The translations under genes and the position numbers were made by a program. Shown one piece after another: positions 8,799-17,532 of a stretch of DNA of 64,000 bases. The notes beneath the pieces were generated by a model, which was not told the origin of the DNA, searched no databases, and worked only from the letters and a program-made list of their open reading frames with translations. The number at the start of each line of letters is the position of its first letter. Position 1 is the stretch's first letter. The DNA comes from Pelagibacteraceae bacterium AG-404-P08 (GTDB taxonomy: Bacteria > Pseudomonadota > Alphaproteobacteria > HIMB59): assembly GCA_003216195.1 (NCBI GenBank), contig QCJF01000008.1, positions 1 through 64,000 on the forward strand, in the 5' to 3' direction.

Positions 8799-11561
8799 TT
8801 AGTTGACTGAAGGTTGAATTTTTTCAACACTTGCTGCGCTAAACTTAAACTCAGGAATTTTTCCAATCGGATCTAACTGCGGGTTTGTAAGTACGTTTGC
8901 TGCAGCCTCAGCAAAGCAAAATGGCATGAAAACCATACCCTCAGGAATTTCTCTGTCACTTCTAACTTTAATAGCCAGCGATCCTCTTTTTGTTTTAACT
9001 AAAACTTGATCTCCTGGATTAATTGTCATCCTTTTCATGTCCCACCTATTCATACTGACTATTGCTTCAGGTTCAATATGATCCAGGACATTTGCTCTTC
9101 TTGTCATAGATCCAGTGTGCCAATGTTCTAATAATCTTCCTGTTGTCAATATCATTGGAAAGTCGTCATCTGGTAGTTCCGCTGGTGGTATTAATTTAGC
9201 AGGTACTATTTTTCCTCTTCCATTTGCAGTAGGAAAATTTTCATTGAATATAATCTCATTTCCAGGTTTGTTTGGATCATCACATGGGTATGTAACAGAG
9301 TTTTCATTTTCTAGTCTTTCATAAGTAATATTTTTTAGTGAGGGCATTACTTGTGCCATCTCATTAAAAATATCTCTTGGATGTAAATAACTCCAATCTA
9401 AACCCATACCTTGGGCTATGGCTTGAGTGATCCACCAATCTTGTCTCGCTGAACCAGGAGGTGGTACTGCTTGACGACCTAATTGAACTTGTCTGTTAGT
9501 ATTTGTATAAGTTCCAGTTTTTTCAGCATGGGCTGATGAAGGTAAGATTACATCTGCATGCCAGGCAGTTTCAGTCATAAAGATATCTTGAACAACTAAA
9601 TGATCTAATTTTGCTAATGCAGCTCTTGCATGATTTTGATCAGGATCAGACATTGCAGGGTTTTCGCCCATAATATACATACCTTTGATCTCATCTTCTA
9701 AAATTTTGTTAATAACTTCAACAACGGTTAAACCTTTTTTATCATCAAGACCTGTCTTCCAAAAATTTTCATATTTTTGATGATTACTTCCATCTTCAAC
9801 TGACTGGTAATCAGGAAAGACCATTGGAATTAATCCAGCGTCAGATGCACCTTGAACATTGTTTTGACCTCTTAAAGGATGTAACCCTGTGCCCTCTCTT
9901 CCAATCTGTCCTGTAGTTAAAGCTAAAGCAATTAAACATCTAGCATTATCTGTTCCATGTACATGTTGAGATACACCCATACCCCAAAAGATAATGGATC
10001 TTTCTGATTTAGCATAAAGTCTGGCAACTTCTCGTAATTCTTGAGCTTTGATGCCACAAATGGCTTCCATTTTTTCAGGTGAAAAATCTTTTATTTCTTC
10101 TTGTAATTTTTCAAAACCCTCAGTTTGTCCTTGAATATATTGTTCATCATAAAGTTTCTCATCAACAATGGTAAATAGAAGAGCGTTGAGCATTGCAACA
10201 TCAGTGCCTGCTTTAAATTGCAAGTTATATGTAGCATGTTTTGTTAAACCTTGTTTTCTTGGATCCATAACAACTAACTTGGATCCTCTTTTTGCTGCAC
10301 GTTTTAGATATGTTGCTGCAACTGGATGGTTTTCAGTAGGCCTTGCACCTATAACAATGATACAGTCAGCATCAGATGCTGACATAAAAGGAGCTGATAC
10401 AGCTCCAGAGTTTACGCATTCCATTAGTGCTGCAACAGAGGATGCGTGACATAATCTAGTACAATGATCAACGTTATTTGAACCAAAACCAACTCTTACC
10501 AATTTTTGAAATAAGTAAGCTTCCTCATTAGAACACTTAGCTGAACCAAAGCCTGCTAAACTTTTTGGTCCATGATCCTCTTTTAAATTTAAAAGACCAG
10601 ATGAAGCTCTTTCAATCGCGTCCTCCCAAGTAGTCTCTTCAAAATAATCATAGATATCAGCATCTTTAATTTCAAGATTTGGGTCTTTTTTAACACCAGC
10701 TTTTCTAACTAATGGTTTAGTGAGTCTTCCATCATGATTGATATAGTCAAAACCAAATCTACCTTTTACGCATAATCTATTTTCATTGGCAGGTCCATTT
10801 TTACCATCAACGTACAATATTTTATCGTCTTTTACGTGCACTTCAGTTTGACATCCTACACCACAATAAGGACAAACACTCTCTACTACTTTATCTGAAT
10901 AAGAGTCTCTTTTCCCCTCATTATCAACTAAGGAGGACTCCATTAATGCTCCTGTTGGACAAGCTTGAACACATTCTCCACAAGCAACACAAGTGCTATT
11001 ACCCATTGGGTCATCTAAATCAAATATTACCTTCGCTGTTGACCCTCTGTATGCCATTCCGATTACGTCGTTTACTTGTACTTCACGGCAAGCTCTAACA
11101 CATAAATTACAATTTATACATGCATCTAAATTAACACTCATCGCTTTATGAGATCTGTCTAACTCTATTTTATCTTTACTAGGAAAACGACTATCACTAA
11201 CACCTAATTTTTCAGACCAATTCCAAAACTTTGACTCAGGGTCAGGAGAATTATTTTTTTCTGGTTGATCAGACACAAGAAGTTCAAAAACCATAGATCG
11301 TGATTTTTCTGCTCTTGAAGAGTTAACTGTAACCTCCATGCCTTCAGTAGGTTTACGAATACACGACGCTGCAAGAGTTCTCTCCCCTTTAATTTCAACC
11401 ATACATGCTCTACAATTTCCGTCTGCTCGATAACCTGGCTCTGGTGAGTAACAGAGATGAGGGATATCAATGTTATTTTTTTTTGCGACGTCCCAAATCG
11501 ACTCGTCATTATTAGCTACATATTCGTTGCCATCAATTTTAAATTTAATATTGTCTGACAT
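8799..11561 (-). CDS. fdsA: Formate dehydrogenase alpha subunit (molybdenum, NAD-linked FdsA type)
   Basis: This 920-residue enzyme oxidises formate to CO2. In order it has a [2Fe-2S] ferredoxin domain (Cys 37, 50, 53, 67), two [4Fe-4S] ferredoxin motifs (CINCNLC at 149 and CVACGEC at 191), a further [4Fe-4S] site (CPYCGVGC at 230 with Cys264) and the bis-MGD catalytic domain. The active site reads HCTRLCHASS, with Cys371-His372 at the Sec-His position of E. coli FdhF, so this is a cysteine, not selenocysteine, enzyme. A C-terminal molybdopterin dinucleotide-binding domain ends the protein. It overlaps the fused fdsG-fdsB gene by one base. No fdsD-like small subunit gene follows. Confidence 0.93.
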   Translation of the reverse strand: MSDNIKFKIDGNEYVANNDESIWDVAKKNNIDIPHLCYSPEPGYRADGNCRACMVEIKGERTLAASCIRKPTEGMEVTVNSSRAEKSRSMVFELLVSDQPEKNNSPDPESKFWNWSEKLGVSDSRFPSKDKIELDRSHKAMSVNLDACINCNLCVRACREVQVNDVIGMAYRGSTAKVIFDLDDPMGNSTCVACGECVQACPTGALMESSLVDNEGKRDSYSDKVVESVCPYCGVGCQTEVHVKDDKILYVDGKNGPANENRLCVKGRFGFDYINHDGRLTKPLVRKAGVKKDPNLEIKDADIYDYFEETTWEDAIERASSGLLNLKEDHGPKSLAGFGSAKCSNEEAYLFQKLVRVGFGSNNVDHCTRLCHASSVAALMECVNSGAVSAPFMSASDADCIIVIGARPTENHPVAATYLKRAAKRGSKLVVMDPRKQGLTKHATYNLQFKAGTDVAMLNALLFTIVDEKLYDEQYIQGQTEGFEKLQEEIKDFSPEKMEAICGIKAQELREVARLYAKSERSIIFWGMGVSQHVHGTDNARCLIALALTTGQIGREGTGLHPLRGQNNVQGASDAGLIPMVFPDYQSVEDGSNHQKYENFWKTGLDDKKGLTVVEVINKILEDEIKGMYIMGENPAMSDPDQNHARAALAKLDHLVVQDIFMTETAWHADVILPSSAHAEKTGTYTNTNRQVQLGRQAVPPPGSARQDWWITQAIAQGMGLDWSYLHPRDIFNEMAQVMPSLKNITYERLENENSVTYPCDDPNKPGNEIIFNENFPTANGRGKIVPAKLIPPAELPDDDFPMILTTGRLLEHWHTGSMTRRANVLDHIEPEAIVSMNRWDMKRMTINPGDQVLVKTKRGSLAIKVRSDREIPEGMVFMPFCFAEAAANVLTNPQLDPIGKIPEFKFSAASVEKIQPSVN

Positions 11562-13258
11562 TAGTTGGTTACCTCCTCTGGGAAGTGTTTAATAACAGAT
11601 AACATTGGATTTGGAGCAGCTTGTCCTAAACCACATATAGAAGCGTCCATCATTGCTGATGATAATTCTTTTAAAAGGTCTACATCCCAGGATGATTGGT
11701 TCATGAGTTTAAGAGCTTTTTCAGTTCCATTTCTGCAAGGAGTACATTGACCACAACTTTCATCATGAAAAAAGAACATTAAATTTTTTGCAATATCCTT
11801 CATGTTGTCTTTGTCAGATAAAACGACCACAGCAGCAGAACCAATAAAACAGCCATGCTCTTGTAATGTGTCAAAATCAAGTGGAATATTATCTAATTTT
11901 GCATGAAGTATTCCTCCAGAGGCCCCTCCAGGTAAGTATGCTTTAAATGTATGCCCCTCTTGAACACCACCACAATATTCATCAATAAGTTGCTTTATTG
12001 TGATCCCTGCTGGAGCTAGCTTTACACCAGGGTTTTTTACCCTTCCCGATACAGAGAAAGTTCTTAAACCTTTTCTACCATTTAGACCATGACTACTGAA
12101 CCAGACAGCACCTTTTTCCAAAATCTCTCTTACCCAAAAAACTGTTTCAACATTATGTATTAATGTTGGTCTACCAAACAGTCCCACTTGAGATGGAAAG
12201 GGAGGTTTATGTCTAGGTAAGCCTCTTTTACCCTCTAAACTTTCTAACATTGATGACTCTTCACCACAAATATAAGCACCAGCGCCCCTTCTAAAATGTA
12301 TTCTGGTTTTAACATTTAAATTGTTTTCTTCTAAAATTTTAATTTCTTTCTTTAGAAATTTTATTACATCAGGGTACTCATCTCGCATGTATATATATAC
12401 ATCTGTTGCCTCAACTACCCATGCAGCAATTAGCATTCCCTCAAGAAATCTATGTGGATCTCTTGTAAGATAATGATGATCTTTAAATGTTCCTGGTTCA
12501 CCCTCATCACCATTAATTGCCATTAATCTGGGTTTATTTTCTGCTCTTACAAATCTCCATTTTCTTCCAGTTGGAAATCCCGCACCACCGAGGCCTCTCA
12601 AACCTGATTGCTCCATTTCTTCTATGAGCTTCATCGGATCTTTTTTATTTTCAATACAATCCTTTAGAATTTTATATCCACCATTTTTTACATAATCGTC
12701 ATAGCTAATATAATTTGGTATAACTGGTTTTGTATCTTGCTCCTTTAAGGCTTTTTGAACTACACTTACATCTGCGTTTACAAAATGTTTTTTTCCTACC
12801 TCAACTACTGGTGCTTGGTGACACCTTCCCATACAAGGTGCTCTAACTACTCTCACATTAGAAGATACACTATCATTCAAATTTTTTTCTAAAGTTTTGC
12901 ATCCGTTCATCTCACATGTAATACCGTCACAGACTCTAATTGTTGTTTCAGGAGGGCTAATATCATCCTCTTTATAAATATCAAAATGAGCATAAAATGA
13001 TGCTGTTTCGTAAATTTCAGTTAAAGGTAAATTTGTTAATTCGGACAGTGCTGTTAAATGTTTGGGTTTAAGACATTTATAATGGTCTTGAATTAAGTGA
13101 AGGCTTTCAATAAGCATATCTCTTTGTCTAAAATAATCGTTAGGTATGAGGTTTTTAAGATCATCAATTGACTGGTCGTCACTTTGGCGACCCTTGTTGA
13201 ATTCTAAAGCTTTTCTTCTCCCAGAACCTGGATGAATCTTACTTTGTGAGTCTTTCAT
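11561..13258 (-). CDS. Formate dehydrogenase NADH-forming subunit, fused FdsG-FdsB (NuoE-NuoF like)
   Basis: The 565 residues join two subunits that are separate in Rhodobacter capsulatus. Residues about 35-160 are a NuoE-like thioredoxin-fold [2Fe-2S] domain with Cys110, Cys115, Cys142 and Cys146. The rest is NuoF-like: glycine-rich FMN/NAD site GLGGAGFPTGRKW at 222-234, GDEGEPGTFKD at 250-260, and a C-terminal [4Fe-4S] site CGQCTPCRNG plus a later Cys. It passes electrons from FdsA to NAD+. The residues before 35 are basic and polar with no signal peptide, so the enzyme is cytoplasmic. It is the first gene of the two-gene fds operon. Confidence 0.9.
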   Translation of the reverse strand: MKDSQSKIHPGSGRRKALEFNKGRQSDDQSIDDLKNLIPNDYFRQRDMLIESLHLIQDHYKCLKPKHLTALSELTNLPLTEIYETASFYAHFDIYKEDDISPPETTIRVCDGITCEMNGCKTLEKNLNDSVSSNVRVVRAPCMGRCHQAPVVEVGKKHFVNADVSVVQKALKEQDTKPVIPNYISYDDYVKNGGYKILKDCIENKKDPMKLIEEMEQSGLRGLGGAGFPTGRKWRFVRAENKPRLMAINGDEGEPGTFKDHHYLTRDPHRFLEGMLIAAWVVEATDVYIYMRDEYPDVIKFLKKEIKILEENNLNVKTRIHFRRGAGAYICGEESSMLESLEGKRGLPRHKPPFPSQVGLFGRPTLIHNVETVFWVREILEKGAVWFSSHGLNGRKGLRTFSVSGRVKNPGVKLAPAGITIKQLIDEYCGGVQEGHTFKAYLPGGASGGILHAKLDNIPLDFDTLQEHGCFIGSAAVVVLSDKDNMKDIAKNLMFFFHDESCGQCTPCRNGTEKALKLMNQSSWDVDLLKELSSAMMDASICGLGQAAPNPMLSVIKHFPEEVTN

Positions 13259-13298
13259 TTAATATAATTTAGTAATTTTTTATTAAGTTTCAATTATC

Positions 13299-13330
13299 AA
13301 TAAGTAATTAATTAATAAGAATTACTTATT
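13299..13330. promoter_or_regulatory. Perfect inverted repeat upstream of the fds operon, candidate regulator site
   Basis: AATAAGTAATT (13299-13309) and AATTACTTATT (13320-13330) form an 11-base perfect dyad with a 10-base spacer. The right arm covers the stop codon of the LysR gene and the dyad centre lies about 56 bases before the fds start codon. LysR-type regulators bind interrupted dyads at such distances, so this is a candidate operator. It could instead act as a weak hairpin after lysR, but it is pure AT in loop and almost so in stem, with no T-run specific to a terminator. Confidence 0.35.
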
Positions 13331-14203
13331 AAAGCTTTTTAAGAATTTTAAAAAGTTATTTTTAATAGGTGATGGGCGATTATCATCAATATGAACTATA
13401 CCTACCTTATGAGATATTTCTGGGGAAATTAATTGAATAAAATTTGTATTCTCATCGTAGTTAAATGACTGAGTAAATATATATGGCATAATTGTTGAAA
13501 ATTCAGAACTATTTACGTGAGAGTATATATGAGTCATAGAGTTTGACTCAATTAAAACTCGTGGATTAATATTATTTTCTTTAAAAACAGCATCTAATAT
13601 TCTTCTAAATTGATTTTCTTTAGAAATTAAACATAGATCTAAATTACCAATTTCTTGCCATTTTAATTTTTTTTTATTTTTTAAATTCTCTTTCTTAGAT
13701 ATGAGAAAATATGTTTCTTTATATAAAGGTATCTTCTCTACTCCTAATATTGGTTCATTTTCTAAATAACTTATCCCTAAATCTAATTTGAAATCGTGAA
13801 GATTTTTATCTATTTCATTAGAAGACATAGAAATTACTTGCAATTTGACATTAGTAAATTTTTTAACAAAACTATTTAATAAAAAAGAAACTTCTAATAA
13901 AGCAGTGGGGATAACACCTATTCTTAAATTTCCAGTTAAATTATTTTTTAACTCTGAGCTTAATTGTTTGATATTAGTATATTCTTTAACAATATTTTTA
14001 AATCTTTCCTTTAAAATTTCTCCCTCAGAAGTTAATCCAATATAGTTCTTTCCTCTTTTTACTAGTCTTACCCCTATTTCATTTTCTAAAGCCTTTAGCT
14101 TCATAGACAAAGCAGGTTGTGATATTTTTAATTTTTCTGCCGCTCTATTAAAATGTTTTTCACTATCTAAAGCTAAAATAATTTCTAAATTCTTTATTTC
14201 CAT
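13322..14203 (-). CDS. LysR-type transcriptional regulator, probable regulator of fds
   Basis: The 293-residue protein has a winged helix-turn-helix at residues 1-62 (NRAAEKLKISQPALSMKLKA, then LVKRGKNYIGLTSEGE) and a periplasmic-binding-fold effector domain after about residue 88, where NLRIGVIPTALLE begins. It lies upstream of fdsGB on the same strand, 63 bases away, and is divergent from the tusA-like gene with 27 bases between starts. R. capsulatus-type fds loci often carry a LysR regulator, so control of formate oxidation is likely but is inferred from position. The effector is unknown; formate is the obvious candidate. Confidence 0.88.
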   Translation of the reverse strand: MEIKNLEIILALDSEKHFNRAAEKLKISQPALSMKLKALENEIGVRLVKRGKNYIGLTSEGEILKERFKNIVKEYTNIKQLSSELKNNLTGNLRIGVIPTALLEVSFLLNSFVKKFTNVKLQVISMSSNEIDKNLHDFKLDLGISYLENEPILGVEKIPLYKETYFLISKKENLKNKKKLKWQEIGNLDLCLISKENQFRRILDAVFKENNINPRVLIESNSMTHIYSHVNSSEFSTIMPYIFTQSFNYDENTNFIQLISPEISHKVGIVHIDDNRPSPIKNNFLKFLKSFNK

Positions 14204-14230
14204 GTATTTTTAAAATAAATATATATGTAA

Positions 14231-14452
14231 ATGGATTATTATCTAGATACTAAAGGCTTTGAATGCCCTATACCTGTCTTAAAAGCTGAAAAATTTATAA
14301 AAAAGTTAAAAAAAAATGATGTTCTTACAATAGAAAGTGATGACCCATTATCACAATTTGACTTTAAAAATTTTTGTGAAGAAAAAAAATATGAGATCAT
14401 TTCACTAAAAAAAAAGGGTAATTTAGTAAATATCAAATTTAAAATTCAATAA
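14231..14452 (+). CDS. TusA/SirA-family sulfur carrier protein
   Basis: The 73-residue protein has the TusA-family signature GFECPIPVLKA, with Cys12 in the CPxP motif that carries a persulfide, and the following beta-alpha-beta pattern. TusA proteins move sulfur from cysteine desulfurase to tRNA thiolation or molybdenum cofactor pathways. Placed between the fds regulator and moeA, and near fdhD, it may serve molybdenum cofactor or FdhD sulfuration here (inference). It converges with moeA and their ends overlap by 14 bases. Confidence 0.85.
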   Translation: MDYYLDTKGFECPIPVLKAEKFIKKLKKNDVLTIESDDPLSQFDFKNFCEEKKYEIISLKKKGNLVNIKFKIQ

Positions 14453-15617
14453 AACTTATCTTTTCACCTTTTTTAATTTTATCATTTCCTTCTGGGACAA
14501 ATGCTAACCCATCTGCTTCGGAGAGAGAAATTAATTTAGCAGACCCTTTTGAGTTATGAGTATAAAGTATATTTTTAGATAATTTCACACGATAAAATTT
14601 TGTTATATTAGATTTTTTATTTTCTGAAAATCCAGATTGGTAAGATTTGGTAATGCTAGAGTTATCTTTGCGAGAAGGATCTATAAATAAACTTACTAAA
14701 AAAAATAAATTAGTGAAAACAGCTAATGGGTTTCCAGGTAGTGAAAAATAAAAATTGAATTTTAATTTAGAAAAAATTACAGGTCGACCTGGTTGAATTC
14801 TTACATATTTAAAAAGAAGTTCAGTATTTTGACTTAGAAAAGATGATATATAATCTTTAGAGCTAAATGAGGAGCCACCTGAGCTGATTATAATGTCAAA
14901 TTTATTTTGATTTTTTTTAAAAAATTTATCAACTTTTATTTTATCATCTTTTAAAATACCTAAGTCATGAACTCTTACATTAAATTTTTTTAAAAAATGA
15001 ATTATTTGATTTTTATTTGAGTCATATACTTGATGATCTCTTATTTTTTGGCCAGATTTTATTAATTCATTTCCTGTTGATACAACAGCAACTCTCAAAG
15101 TTTTATATACCCATAAATTTGTAATTCCTACTGATGAAAGTAATGCAATTTTTATAAAATCAATTTTTTCATTTTTTTTTATTAAAATTTTATTTTTTTT
15201 TAAATCCTCACCTTTTTTTTTTATATCTTTATTAGATATTTTTGAATATTGGACTAATAGATTTTTTCCCTCAACTTTTGCGTTTTCTAATGAAATAAAA
15301 TTTTTAAAGTTTTGTGGAATAATACCCCCTGTATTTATTTTATAGGCTAAATTGGGATTTAATTTTTTATATGAATGTCCAGCATTTAGAAGCTTATTTG
15401 ATATAGATACTTTATTTAGTTTTTTATTAGAAACAATAAAACCATCTAATCCTGCAGTGTTTTGTAAGGGTAGGTTTATTGGTGAAGTAATTGTTCTTGA
15501 TACTACTGTATTATGTGCTTCTTTTAATTTAATCTTAGACTCTTGAAATAAATTCTTTTTTTCCCGAATAATTATTTTTTGCGCTAGTTTGAAAGATATT
15601 AGTTTAGGAGTTTTCAT
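14439..15617 (-). CDS. moeA: Molybdopterin molybdenumtransferase MoeA
   Basis: MoeA inserts molybdate into adenylated molybdopterin. The start MKTPKLISFK at 15617 is preferred; an in-frame upstream start at 15635 would lengthen the mobB overlap. The central domain has RVAVVSTGNELI, IISSGGSSFSSKDYI (equivalent of the usual TTGGVSVGDYD) and IQPGRPVIF then LPGNPLAVFTN, which match the MoCF-binding fold. The C-terminal beta-barrel domain IV follows. The protein is 392 residues, near the normal 400, but is Lys/Asn/Phe-rich and drifted. The gene overlaps mobB by 14 bases, forming a mobB-moeA pair. Confidence 0.87.
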   Translation of the reverse strand: MKTPKLISFKLAQKIIIREKKNLFQESKIKLKEAHNTVVSRTITSPINLPLQNTAGLDGFIVSNKKLNKVSISNKLLNAGHSYKKLNPNLAYKINTGGIIPQNFKNFISLENAKVEGKNLLVQYSKISNKDIKKKGEDLKKNKILIKKNEKIDFIKIALLSSVGITNLWVYKTLRVAVVSTGNELIKSGQKIRDHQVYDSNKNQIIHFLKKFNVRVHDLGILKDDKIKVDKFFKKNQNKFDIIISSGGSSFSSKDYISSFLSQNTELLFKYVRIQPGRPVIFSKLKFNFYFSLPGNPLAVFTNLFFLVSLFIDPSRKDNSSITKSYQSGFSENKKSNITKFYRVKLSKNILYTHNSKGSAKLISLSEADGLAFVPEGNDKIKKGEKISFIEF

Positions 15618-16092
15618 AATATATTTTAGAGGCAATTTTTTCTATTTGACTGTGATTAAAGGTCTGAATTGGATGATCGATATTATCGTCTGTAACGATA
15701 TACTTAACATTCTTAATAGATTTGTAGAGGAAGTCTTTATTATTTTTTTGTAAGCTTACTTCTAACTTTATCAGATCATCAAATCTCTTAAACCCTTCAA
15801 ATATTAGCAAATCACAATCTTTGTTAATCTCTACCAGACGTTCTAAATTAATATGTGACTCAGCTTTCTCTTCTATGAATGCAAGTCTTTTATCTGATAC
15901 TAGTGTGGTTTTAAAAGCACCGGATTTTCTAATTTTATAGCTATCTGTATTGGGATGATCAATGTCAAAAGAATGGTGAGCATGTTTTACCACACCAACT
16001 TTTATTTTCTTTTCTTTAAAAAATTTTACTAAATTACTCACTAAAGTAGTTTTGCCACTATTTTTCCAACCAATAACAGCTATTGTTTTCAC
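15604..16092 (-). CDS. mobB: Molybdopterin-guanine dinucleotide biosynthesis adapter MobB
   Basis: The product starts MKTIAVIGWKNSGKTTLVSN, the typical MobB start with a P-loop at residues 8-16. I use the GTG at 16092; a TTG at 16110 in the same frame would add six residues. The switch-like segment VVKHAHHSFDIDHPNTDSYK and the DLLIFEGFK segment are also MobB hallmarks. MobB is a GTP-binding helper of MobA in making bis-MGD, the cofactor of FdsA. It is divergent from fdhD with about 29 bases between starts. Confidence 0.9.
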   Translation of the reverse strand: MKTIAVIGWKNSGKTTLVSNLVKFFKEKKIKVGVVKHAHHSFDIDHPNTDSYKIRKSGAFKTTLVSDKRLAFIEEKAESHINLERLVEINKDCDLLIFEGFKRFDDLIKLEVSLQKNNKDFLYKSIKNVKYIVTDDNIDHPIQTFNHSQIEKIASKIYYENS

Positions 16093-16121
16093 CTTGTCAC
16101 CATAATACAATCAAGAAAAAA

Positions 16122-16934
16122 ATGACAGATTTTTTAATAAAACCTAGTGTAAATAACAGATCTTTATTTAAATTAAAAAAATCAATTAATGAAAAAGGTG
16201 AAATAACAAAAATTCCAATCATTGAAGAAAAACCACTCACGCTATACTTAAACAACCAAGAAATAGTAACAATAATGACTATAGGAGATTATCCAAAATA
16301 TTTAGCCATAGGTTATTTATTCAATCAAGGAATGCTTAATAATATAGAAGACGTAAAAAAGATTGAGTTTCATAAAGACCTAAAGACAGTTGTTGTAAGA
16401 ACAAAAAATAAAACTAATTATGAAGAAAAATTAAAGAAGAAAGTAAATACCTCTGGATGTGCACAAGGAACTGTATTTGGGGACTTATTTGAAGAAATAA
16501 ACTCCATTTCCTTGAATAAAAAAATAAAAATAGATCATCAGCAACTAATAAATTTATCCAAAAAAATTAATACTGAGCCAAGTTTATATTTATCTGTAGG
16601 TGCAATTCACGGCTGTGTCTTATGTGAGGGAGATAAACCATTGTACTATTTTGAAGACGTGGGAAGGCATAATGCTGTCGATAAAATTGCTGGTTTAATT
16701 CTTGATAAGAAAATAAATGCTAAAGAAATGTCTTTTTACACTACTGGAAGACTTACTAGTGAAATGGTATTGAAATGCATCAAAATGGAAATACCGATAC
16801 TATTGTCTCGTTCTGGTTTTACTGCTTGGGCTGTTGAAATAGCTAGAAAGAAAAATTTAACAATGATTGGAAGAATTAGAGGTAAAAGATTAAATATCTT
16901 ATCTGGAGAATTTAGATATAGCAAAAATGACTAA
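16122..16934 (+). CDS. fdhD: Formate dehydrogenase sulfurtransferase FdhD (FdsC)
   Basis: FdhD transfers sulfur from cysteine desulfurase to the molybdenum site of formate dehydrogenase. I choose the ATG at 16122 (MTDFLIKPSV) because a longer frame runs into mobB. The 270 residues contain EEKPLTLYLN, the loop TSGCAQGTVFG (Cys113), SVGAIHGCVLC and FEDVGRHNAVDKI, TTGRLTSEMV and SRSGFTAWAVE, all FdhD signatures. E. coli FdhD has a CxxC pair in the flexible loop; here only one Cys is present. The gene overlaps mobA by 8 bases. Confidence 0.94.
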   Translation: MTDFLIKPSVNNRSLFKLKKSINEKGEITKIPIIEEKPLTLYLNNQEIVTIMTIGDYPKYLAIGYLFNQGMLNNIEDVKKIEFHKDLKTVVVRTKNKTNYEEKLKKKVNTSGCAQGTVFGDLFEEINSISLNKKIKIDHQQLINLSKKINTEPSLYLSVGAIHGCVLCEGDKPLYYFEDVGRHNAVDKIAGLILDKKINAKEMSFYTTGRLTSEMVLKCIKMEIPILLSRSGFTAWAVEIARKKNLTMIGRIRGKRLNILSGEFRYSKND

Positions 16935-17532
16935 GCTTATATCTGTCATATTAACAGGTGGTAAATCATCCAGAATGGGTTATGAAAATAAAAGCTTTTT
17001 AAAAATTAAAGATAAAAGTTTTATTGAAATTTTAACAGAAAGTCTAAAATACAAGTCTCATGAGATTATAATAAATGCTAATAGAGATATAAATAAGTAC
17101 AAAGTCTTTGGTTATAAAGTTGTAAGTGATAAAATTGATGGTTATAGAGGGCCATTAGCTGGATTACATAGCGCTCTTGATCTATATAAAAACTCAAAAG
17201 AAGATATATGGTTTGCGCTTTTTCCTACTGATGCACCAATAATCAACACAGGTATCATAGATAATTTTTTCTCAATCACAGAAAAAAAGAACAAAGTATA
17301 TATCTGTAAAATTAATAATATAATTGAACCAATGTTTTCTTTTTGGTCATCAAAAATATTTTTAGAATTAAATGAAGTCCTTTTAAAAAACAATGGTTAT
17401 AAAATTATGAAATTTGCTGAAGAAGTTGGATATGAGTTTATAAATTTTCAAAAAAATAAAAAAATAGAATTTTTTAATGTAAATGACAAAAATGATTATA
17501 CTGAACTTTTAAGTTTTAGCGAAATTAACTAA
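16927..17532 (+). CDS. mobA: Molybdenum cofactor guanylyltransferase MobA
   Basis: The 201-residue protein starts with the nucleotidyltransferase signature VILTGGKSSRMG (residues 7-18) and has DKIDGYRGPLAGLHSAL and FPTDAPIIN, where the Asp binds the metal. MobA attaches GMP from GTP to Mo-molybdopterin, giving the MGD form needed by FdsA. It overlaps fdhD by 8 bases at its start and converges with the DHFR-like gene, with a 24-base tail overlap. Confidence 0.92.
   Translation: MTKLISVILTGGKSSRMGYENKSFLKIKDKSFIEILTESLKYKSHEIIINANRDINKYKVFGYKVVSDKIDGYRGPLAGLHSALDLYKNSKEDIWFALFPTDAPIINTGIIDNFFSITEKKNKVYICKINNIIEPMFSFWSSKIFLELNEVLLKNNGYKIMKFAEEVGYEFINFQKNKKIEFFNVNDKNDYTELLSFSEIN

Noticed and set aside
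10168-10449. Plus-strand open frame of about 93 codons within fdsA
   Set aside because: It lies wholly opposite the molybdopterin-binding domain of fdsA, and its sequence has no domain features.
13299-13330. Dyad read as an intrinsic terminator of lysR
   Set aside because: The stem is almost purely A-T and there is no U-run directly behind it, so a terminator is less likely than a binding site; neither is proven.
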